NCBI GenBank assembly: GCA_050008495.1
Contig: JBEKMN010000007.1
Location: 16,432-80,431, forward strand
Length of the DNA: 64,000 bases
From: CAVROP01 sp050008495
Lineage (GTDB): Bacteria; Acidobacteriota; Terriglobia; UBA7540
Direction: 5' to 3'
The position numbers were made by a program, and so were the translations under genes. Shown here in pieces: positions 58,265-64,000 of this stretch; position 1 is the stretch's first letter, and the number at the start of each line of letters is the position of its first letter. The notes under the pieces were generated by a model. That model was not told the DNA's origin. It worked only from the letters and a program-made list of their open reading frames with translations, and did not search any database.

Positions 58265-60679
58265 CTACTCCTCGTCATCTCCCGCCCGCGGCGTTGAGAC
58301 GAGGGTTGATGTGTCTCGCCAATCGAAACGCATTGGGCGCGGGGGTAGTTGATGAGCCTGCGCGTACTGGTTTCTCGCCTCGAGAGTCTGGGCGGCCCAC
58401 TCCCCCAGCGGATATTGCAGCTCTCTGTACACAAGGTAGGTCATGTCCACGGTTCTCATCGGAAGGTGGTCCTTCACATCGTCGACCTGATCGAGGTAAC
58501 GGCGCCCGCTGGCCTCGGCAACGCGTGGCAGCCAGGCTTTTTGCCACGTCGTCGCCGCGTTCTGCAAGACTGCGTTGCGTTGCTGGCGAATGTTCTCCGC
58601 AATGTCGAGCGCCCGGTCGACGTCGGCAAGCGCCCGCGCCGCATCCGCGCGCGCCGCCGCAGTTTCGGCCGATTTCAGATTCGAGCCGATACGGCCCAAA
58701 TCCAAAACCATCTCCAGACTCTGGCGGCAAAGGCCGACGATGGAGAGAAAGACCTCCAGGTTGTAGCGGTTGAATTCCACTCGTTGCAGGTTCGTGTGCA
58801 GCAGATCAAGCAGAGAATCGTTCTGGACCAGGTACTGGGCGGCTAACTCGAGTCGCCGTTGGTTTTCCTGCCCCCAGTCGTGGTTCAAGCGCAGAAGTTG
58901 GGGCTCGGGGACGGGCAGAAGCGGGAGAGATTGGTCATGAGCGGGGCGAGGAGGATTCAAGACGCCGTACGACTCACCGAAGATAGGCGTGCGGGCGCTG
59001 GAGGCTATCGTCTCCCAGCTATCCTGCCAGAACTCCGCTTGCTGGCTCATGCCCTGGTAGACGCGTCCCATCTCCTCGGCGCTCGGCCCGTAAAAGAGGC
59101 GATAGAACGAGTTCATCAATTCCTGGGGGTCGGAGGACGTGCGATTCCAGGCCACGGCAGGCCCGGTTGCATAACCAAGCCAAAACGTCTCGGGATGCAA
59201 TCCATTGTCGGCCCAACCCGCAATGAATGCCCCCATCAAGTCTGCCTGGCGCGGTAATGGGGAGTTCGGTTGCGCGGAGGACTGGCCGGTCGATGAGCCG
59301 AGGGAAATCAGGTCGTGCATCTCCGCCACACGCCCGGGACGCAGCGGGCGAGGGTGCAGGAGTCTCTCGGGCGATAGAAGATAGTAATTGGGGAAAAGCG
59401 GTTCTTCGCCTTCTGTCGATGTGAAAAGCAACTGCCGGATTCCGCGCGCCTTGAACACGGGATCGAACTGCGGGCCGTAGACCTCGCCGTTGATGAGGTA
59501 AGAAGGCAGCGAGGCGATATCCCCGGGCTGGAGTGGAAACTCCCCCCAGAACAGCACTTTGCGCCCGTGGTCGTGCAGGTAGCCCGCAGTCTTGGTCAAG
59601 AATTCCGCCAGGAGTTTTCCCACGCTGCCCAGCTCTCTTGCTCTCTCCGCCTCATTGCACCGCGGGTTATTCGCCAGCCCGACGTAGTAGGGCTCGTCGG
59701 TGGAGAGGAAGAAGTGCTCGCTGCCTTTCGTGGCCTCGAGCAGATCATCGAACATACCTTGAAACATCGTGTAGGTTACCGGGTTGGTCGCGCAGAACTC
59801 ATAATTGCTTTGCGGATACTCCCTTAACCCTGCATATTCCGGATGTTTCAGAATGAAGGCGTCGTGCGCCGGGCCGTCCAAGTAGGGAATCAGTTCGACG
59901 TGGTACTTCCGGCCGTAGTCCGTCAGCTCCTGAAGTTCTGCGGGCGACAGCGCGTAGGGCTCCACGATCGCCGGGGCATGTTTGTACTGGAAATGTCCTT
60001 CCAGTTTGATGGCAAAGGCATTGACCTTATAAAACGCTGCTTGGCGTAAGGCCGTCTTCAACACCTCCGGATGCTCAAGATGGTGCGCGTCGTCCCAGTA
60101 GATCACCCGCAACTCGAGGTCCGGCCAGTCTTCGATCTTTCCTTCCGGCAGCCACAGCTTTCCCCCCTGCGGCTTGATGAGTTGAAGAAGCGTCGTAACG
60201 CCATAGAACAAGCCGGTTGGCGTGTTGCCGATGATTGATACCTGATCTGCCGACAACTCGAGTTTGTAAGCCTGTTCGGCCAGTGCAGTCTTCTCGCGGT
60301 CAGCCGTTTCGCCTACCGCAACCGCGCCGGGAACGACCGCCAACTTGATTGAACCGCTAGCGAATTGCTTTTTGGATTGTCCCAGGACCAAATGAAATCG
60401 TTCCTGCAAGCCGTCTACCAGCAACTCGATAGCGATGTCATTGGGCGCAACCCCCGTTCCCGATTCCCACCGCCAGTCCGGAGTCAGCTCGAAGTCATTC
60501 CCGTGCAGCGTTACGCGCTGCGGGTGAGGAAGTACCGAATATCCGCCTGCGTGGAGGAGCGAAGCTGTCGCGGCAGGAAGTCGAGCCGGGAGAGACCAGG
60601 CGGGGATAAGCGCAAGGTAAAGAAGCGGCGAGAACCTATGCTTCAGAAGTCCGCAGGTTTTGTTCATTGGGTTGCTCAT
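58265..60679 (-). CDS. GH20 beta-N-acetylhexosaminidase-like protein
   Basis: 804 residues from ATG 60679 (alternative ATG 60667); the longer open frame to 60877 is non-coding. Signal-like 'FSPLLYLALIPAWSLPA'. The N-terminal GH20b-type domain includes 'GYSVLPHPQRVTLHG' and 'SIIGNTPTGLFYGVTTLLQL'. The barrel has 'ELRVIYWDDAHHLEHPEVLK', 'NAFAIKLEGHFQYKH' and 'HFFLSTDEPYYVG', where the DE pair is at the position of the GH20 catalytic Asp-Glu. The C-terminal 250 residues are helical. It should hydrolyse terminal GlcNAc/GalNAc-like residues, but the changed motif (STDEP instead of GGDE) suggests a divergent specificity. Confidence 0.72.
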   Translation of the reverse strand: MSNPMNKTCGLLKHRFSPLLYLALIPAWSLPARLPAATASLLHAGGYSVLPHPQRVTLHGNDFELTPDWRWESGTGVAPNDIAIELLVDGLQERFHLVLGQSKKQFASGSIKLAVVPGAVAVGETADREKTALAEQAYKLELSADQVSIIGNTPTGLFYGVTTLLQLIKPQGGKLWLPEGKIEDWPDLELRVIYWDDAHHLEHPEVLKTALRQAAFYKVNAFAIKLEGHFQYKHAPAIVEPYALSPAELQELTDYGRKYHVELIPYLDGPAHDAFILKHPEYAGLREYPQSNYEFCATNPVTYTMFQGMFDDLLEATKGSEHFFLSTDEPYYVGLANNPRCNEAERARELGSVGKLLAEFLTKTAGYLHDHGRKVLFWGEFPLQPGDIASLPSYLINGEVYGPQFDPVFKARGIRQLLFTSTEGEEPLFPNYYLLSPERLLHPRPLRPGRVAEMHDLISLGSSTGQSSAQPNSPLPRQADLMGAFIAGWADNGLHPETFWLGYATGPAVAWNRTSSDPQELMNSFYRLFYGPSAEEMGRVYQGMSQQAEFWQDSWETIASSARTPIFGESYGVLNPPRPAHDQSLPLLPVPEPQLLRLNHDWGQENQRRLELAAQYLVQNDSLLDLLHTNLQRVEFNRYNLEVFLSIVGLCRQSLEMVLDLGRIGSNLKSAETAAARADAARALADVDRALDIAENIRQQRNAVLQNAATTWQKAWLPRVAEASGRRYLDQVDDVKDHLPMRTVDMTYLVYRELQYPLGEWAAQTLEARNQYAQAHQLPPRPMRFDWRDTSTLVSTPRAGDDEE

Positions 60680-60708
60680 GGTTCTGGTTGCCAGCCATGC
60701 CAAGCTAA

Positions 60709-60721
60709 GCCCCTTCGGGGC
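60709..60721. repeat. Short GCCCC hairpin
   Basis: GCCCC-TTC-GGGGC just upstream of the GH20 start, within a 275-bp divergent gap that also carries a REP-like arm (60841-60869). Confidence 0.4.
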
Positions 60722-60840
60722 AGAACGACACCCTGGATTACAGCATTTCTGCGGGAGATGCGGATTACTCCCCGCGCAAATCTTACCACAGGGCGGCGGA
60801 GCCGCAACCAAAACGTGGCACGGCCGTGCGCACGGGCAGT

Positions 60841-60869
60841 GCCTGTCCTGAGCGCAGCGAAGGAATGCC
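60841..60869. repeat. REP-like single arm
   Basis: GCCTGTCCTGAGCGCAGCGA followed by AGGAATGCC, a close match to the element at 3552-3582. Confidence 0.6.
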
Positions 60870-60955
60870 CCTGCCACAGTTCACAGAATCTTCGCGGTGC
60901 AAGGACTCTTGCAGGGCTGGAATCTGGACACGGTATGCGCTAATGTGGGGTTACG

Positions 60956-61537
60956 ATGCTTACGGACAGCCAACCGCGCAAGGCGACGCTGCGGGCACAG
61001 TTCCTCGCCAGCGACAAACTCTGCGACCTCGAAATACCGCCGGACGGTCGCTTGCGGGGGTCGGCGAGTGCTCTCGACGTGGCTATGAAGAGCGGCCAAA
61101 GCGCGCCGGTGGGGGAAGTGTGCGCGGAATTTCTGCGCGTGGCGGCTGAATTCTACGGCGTGTCCCAACCGCAGGTGCGAGTGCTGGCGGCCCGCCCGGT
61201 TCGCGTCTTCGAGGGCGGGGCGTCGGAGCTTTTTGGAGACTACGACCTTCGAAAACAGGAAATCCGCGTGTGGATGCGGACTGCGATGCGCAAGCGAGTG
61301 ACTTCGCTGGGGACATTTCTGAGCACGCTTTGCCACGAGTTCTGCCACCATCTGGACGTTCAGCGCCTGGGATTTGGAGACACGCCCCACACGCGCGGCT
61401 TCTATGCCCGCACGGCAGTCCTTTATCACCACGCGCGCGGAACTCCCATGAAGCAGCTTGTCTGGATGCCGCTGCGGGGCGGGCGGTGGCGAATCGATTG
61501 GGCTCGCACGAATCGAGGTGACTATGGAGTACGTTAA
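60956..61537 (+). CDS. Putative zincin-like protein with HEFCHH motif
   Basis: 193 residues from ATG 60956. Not recognised as a known family beyond a metallopeptidase-like core: 'GTFLSTLCHEFCHHLDVQRL' (HExxH, about residues 125-144) with 'DTPHTRGFYART' about 15 residues on, where a third His (THTxGF style) could complete a zinc site. There is no signal peptide. It may be a SprT-like or other small metalloprotease. The gene overlaps the next one by 14 bp, which suggests translational coupling with the aldo/keto reductase. Confidence 0.65.
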   Translation: MLTDSQPRKATLRAQFLASDKLCDLEIPPDGRLRGSASALDVAMKSGQSAPVGEVCAEFLRVAAEFYGVSQPQVRVLAARPVRVFEGGASELFGDYDLRKQEIRVWMRTAMRKRVTSLGTFLSTLCHEFCHHLDVQRLGFGDTPHTRGFYARTAVLYHHARGTPMKQLVWMPLRGGRWRIDWARTNRGDYGVR

Positions 61538-62522
61538 TCTTGGCAAGACGGGGCTGCGCGTCTCGCGGATCTGCCTCGGCTGTATGAGCTACGGAGCGCC
61601 GGCCACGGGCGAGTTGACAGCCGGCAGGCACGCCTGGGTTCTCAACGAGGAAGAGAGCCAACCCTACTTCCGCCAGGCGCTCGATCTGGGCATCAACTTC
61701 TTCGACACGGCCAATGTGTATTCGGGCGGCGTGAGCGAAAAGGTTCTGGGGCGGTTCCTGAAGGCCCATACTATGCGGGACACGATGGTCGTCGCGACCA
61801 AGGTGTACGGGGTTATGCGCGATGAACCCAACGGGCGCGGCCTGTCGCGCAAGGCCATCCTTTACGAGCTCGAGCAGAGCCTGCGGCGCCTCGAGACCGA
61901 CTACATCGATCTCTACCAGATTCACCGCTGGGACTACGAAACGCCCATCGAGGAAACACTCGAGGCGCTGCACGACGCGGTGAAGTCCGGCAAAGTGCGT
62001 TATATCGGCGCGTCCTCCATGTTCGCGTGGCAGTTCACCCAAGCGCTCTATCTCGCCGACCTGCATGGGTGGACCCGTTTCGTTTCCATGCAGAACCATT
62101 ACAACCTGCTCTATCGTGAAGAGGAGCGTGAGATGCTGCCCCTTTGCCGGGCCGAGGGCATCGGGGTGATTCCATGGAGCCCGCTGGCTCGCGGCCGCCT
62201 GGCGCGCCCTTGGCAAGTCGAAAAGACCAAGCGCTTCGAGACCGACGGATTCGGCAAGAGCCTGTATTCGAAAACGGAAGAAATCGACCGCCCGGTTGTG
62301 GATCGATTGACTCGGATGGCGGAGGAGCGGGGTGTTTCACACGCTCAACTGGCGCTGGCGTGGATGCTCAGTAAGCCGGGGATCACCGCGCCCATCGTCG
62401 GCGCCACCCAGCCGAACCACCTGACCGAGGCCGTGGCAGCGCTCTCGCTGCGCCTTACGCCGCAGGAGATTGCGGCGCTCGAGGAACCGTACGTTCCGCA
62501 CCTGGTGGCGGGATTCAATTGA
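61524..62522 (+). CDS. Aldo/keto reductase
   Basis: 332 residues from ATG 61524, with GAGGTGA upstream. AKR fold: 'MEYVNLGKTGLRVSRICLGC', 'FFDTANVYSGGVSEKVLGRF' (catalytic Asp and Tyr), 'MVVATKVYGVM' (Lys), 'YIDLYQIHRWDYETPIEETL' (His) and 'GVSHAQLALAWMLSKPGITA' plus 'PIVGATQPNHLTEAVAAL' (NADPH site). The catalytic tetrad is intact. It is close to the YajO/YghZ-type reductases acting on aldehydes or keto-sugars. Confidence 0.93.
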   Translation: MEYVNLGKTGLRVSRICLGCMSYGAPATGELTAGRHAWVLNEEESQPYFRQALDLGINFFDTANVYSGGVSEKVLGRFLKAHTMRDTMVVATKVYGVMRDEPNGRGLSRKAILYELEQSLRRLETDYIDLYQIHRWDYETPIEETLEALHDAVKSGKVRYIGASSMFAWQFTQALYLADLHGWTRFVSMQNHYNLLYREEEREMLPLCRAEGIGVIPWSPLARGRLARPWQVEKTKRFETDGFGKSLYSKTEEIDRPVVDRLTRMAEERGVSHAQLALAWMLSKPGITAPIVGATQPNHLTEAVAALSLRLTPQEIAALEEPYVPHLVAGFN

Positions 62523-62568
62523 GATTCCCCGGGCGTCGGCCGGCCGAGGGCACGCAATCCCAGAGGTC

Positions 62569-63135
62569 GTGTAGCCGACTTTTTGTCACTTTCAGGGCTT
62601 CGCCTTCCAGCTCTGAAGCCTGACTTCGTTTTCGCAAATTGCGCTGTTTTTGCTCCTTTTACCGTCCAATTTGCGCTAATTTGCGCGCAAAACGTGCATA
62701 ATTTGCAGCATTCAAAAAAGTGATATCCTTTGTTTTCAAGTACTTCTTAGCTTCGTTCCCACTGTTTTTGTAGTTTCTCGCGCGCCTCCGGATCTCCGCC
62801 AGTCGGGCAATCTCCAACCTGGTCGCGTTCCCGCACCCCAGACCCCAGCCGGAACGCGTGTGGCGTCAAGAAGCTCGAATTCTGTGTTAAATGCGCGCAT
62901 TGTACAATCATTTCCGAGTTCGTTTTGAGTTCGTTTTCGAAATGCCTCGTTTGTTTTCAATAACATACTGGCTTCGTTCGTATTATTTTTTGTTCTTGTG
63001 AAGCCACTCCTTCTCGAGTGTCCCAGAACCGTCCCGCTCTTCCTTCCCGATTGGGCCATCCCGGCGCTCGCCTACGACAATGTGTCCACAAACAGACCAT
63101 CATGATAGGCTATCATCGGTGCAGCCGATTGTCAA
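62569..63135 (-). repeat. Long dispersed intergenic element, copy 3
   Basis: About 567 bp, same orientation and same order of blocks as 39795-40361. It has the GAACGAA...TTGAAAAC units near 62979 and 62755 on the minus strand. The terminal box (GACAATGTGTCC, then the promoter) is at 63077-63135. A 107-codon frame on the minus strand (62736-63059) covers part of it but is not conserved in copy 2. Confidence 0.8.
63107..63135 (-). promoter_or_regulatory. Promoter-like box of element copy 3
   Basis: Minus strand TTGACA (63135-63130), 17 bp, TAGCCT (63112-63107). The -10 is set in a small dyad ATGATAGCCTATCAT. Confidence 0.5.
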
Positions 63136-63888
63136 GCGGAAAATGCAAAAAAAGCGGGCGGACTTTCCCGAATTCCTTCGCCCTACCCAGCCAGACCACG
63201 CCAGGAAGGTTGTTTGCGACGAATTGTCGTTTCGCGCCACGCCCGTTGCCGGAAAATGAGAACCTGCCTCTCCGCGTGAGCGCCAGTAGTCCCCCCGAGG
63301 TCACGACTATGGTTTCGACTGTATGTCCAGGTGATCGCGAGCAGGGACGGTAACTTCCTCGAAGCGGCCAAGTGGATTGTTTCGCTCCGGGCTGCGACGG
63401 CCTTCGTGCCGCGTTTCAATAGGAAACGAAGCGTCGGGCTGGCGAAGCCCAGCCGAGCCAAGTCCGCCGTGGCCTTTGAACCGCAGGGGGACGACCTAAC
63501 AAAGCCCAGGCTGAATGCCTGGGCAACGAAGACCCGCATCAACCCCCGAGCTCTGAAGGGGCGACCTACCCAATCCCACAGACCAGCCTTCACCACGGAG
63601 GCACGGAGGCACAGAGGAAAACCGGCGAACGCTCCGCGCCACAGGCTGCCAGGGCGGACGGACTCCCCTCCTGATTCAGAGCTTCTCCTGAACGCAGTGA
63701 AGGAAGGGTGACGGCGCGTTCGCGCCGGGGGGTGGTTACAAAATTCCGGAGGGGTCGGTGGCTTCCCGCCAGGGGGTGGTTACAGGGCCCTAATTCCCAA
63801 TCCCTAATCCCTAGTGGGGGGCGGCGTAAGCCATGATGCCGGTAAATCGGAAATATGGTGTCCCGGTTTTCCTCGGCAAAAGGTACCT
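63136..63888. other. Gene-free repeat-rich stretch
   Basis: No coding region is supported. Seen: hairpin GCCCAGGC-TGAAT-GCCTGGGC near 63506-63526, an 8-base CACGGAGG-type array at 63591-63622, a weak REP arm at 63686-63714, a direct repeat of GGGGGTGGTTACA near 63729 and 63762, and a three-unit heptamer array (TAATTCC CAATCCC TAATCCC) at 63791-63811. Confidence 0.6.
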
Positions 63889-63989
63889 GGAACATGTGAA
63901 AAAATTGGTTTTACCGATTTCAGCGCTACGCATTTTCAGTAAGTTACATGATCGATAAGGGGTCCAAATTCAATTTTTTCACATGTTCC
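63889..63989. repeat. 19-bp perfect inverted repeat near window end
   Basis: GGAACATGTGAAAAAATTG (63889-63907) is the exact reverse complement of 63971-63989. The 63-bp interior is A+T-rich for this genome. It could be a MITE-like unit or one end of an insertion sequence; no transposase frame is in the window. Confidence 0.6.
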
Positions 63990-64000
63990 TGACACGCATT

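Noticed and set aside
60680..60877. N-terminal extension of the GH20 gene
   Set aside because: The segment is Cys/Pro/Arg-rich, overlaps a REP-like arm and lies before a better signal-peptide start.
62736..63059. 107-codon minus-strand frame in element copy 3
   Set aside because: Shares short phrases with the other copies only over the DNA repeat islands; diverged parts show no protein conservation.
63331..63711. 126-codon plus-strand frame near the end
   Set aside because: Runs through hairpins and CACGGAGG-type repeats; no domain.

Overview
The window looks like a chromosomal segment of an acidobacterium (Acidobacteriota, probably the Solibacter/Bryobacter side). The basis is family content: an orphan FtsX/MacB-type duplicated permease, an Oar-like TonB-dependent receptor with an N-terminal carboxypeptidase-regulatory domain, CarD, DUF2961 (GH172), many Tat-exported sugar-acid enzymes and Gfo/Idh/MocA proteins, and G+C-rich genes separated by repeat-filled intergenic DNA. 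No rRNA, tRNA, CRISPR array or complete transposase was seen. Gene order is mosaic, in short operons on both strands.

Layout. 0-2 kb: tail of a beta-helix protein and a nucleotide-sugar dehydrogenase. 2-5.2 kb: Tat enolase-superfamily and Gfo/Idh/MocA proteins separated by a long perfect inverted repeat. 5.2-6.3 kb: gene-poor repeat element. 6.3-13.3 kb: ADOP permease, then a Tat TIM-barrel / SDR / large glycosidase-like operon. 13.4-18.1 kb: CarD, membrane metallophosphoesterase, toast-rack lipoprotein, YHS protein, L-rhamnonate-dehydratase-like enzyme. 18.1-26.6 kb: three PIN toxin-antitoxin loci interleaved with typA, a GH78 rhamnosidase and a GH172 protein. 26.8-35.6 kb: TonB receptor, GH28, another Tat enolase-superfamily enzyme, Gfo/Idh/MocA, SDR. 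35.7-39.6 kb: minus-strand run kdgK-eda-zinc ribbon-glpD. 39.6-40.5 kb: repeat element. 41-47 kb: fatty-acid beta-oxidation operon fadN-fadA-fadE with a four-helix-bundle gene wedged in. 47.7-52.1 kb: ribokinase / class II aldolase / uronate-isomerase-like / PfkB / DUF2283 run. 52.2-62.5 kb: Gfo/Idh/MocA, SnoaL-like, Tat sugar isomerase-like, hybrid histidine kinase, SET methyltransferase, GH20, HExxH protein, aldo/keto reductase. 62.5-64 kb: gene-free repeat DNA.

The metabolic theme is plant-polysaccharide, especially pectin/rhamnogalacturonan-type, breakdown. TonB uptake, GH78, GH28, GH172 and GH20 would release sugars, and an L-rhamnonate-dehydratase-like enzyme, a uronate-isomerase-like enzyme, 2-keto-3-deoxygluconate kinase and KDPG aldolase would feed sugar acids into pyruvate and triose phosphate. 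This link is inferred from gene content, not shown. About ten proteins begin with, or contain, Tat-type RRxFL motifs, so part of this chemistry is probably periplasmic.

The most unusual signals are non-coding. (1) At least nine degenerate arrays of 7-base units, several as head-to-head pairs; one pair forms ~33-bp imperfect inverted repeats exactly bounding the four-helix-bundle gene inside the fad operon, and others overlap the starts or ends of typA, fadE, fadA and eda. (2) Three copies of a long intergenic element, each with a TTGACA-17 bp-TAgnCT promoter-like sequence at one edge and internal repeats of a GAACGAA...TTGAAAAC unit. (3) Several smaller palindromic repeat families.
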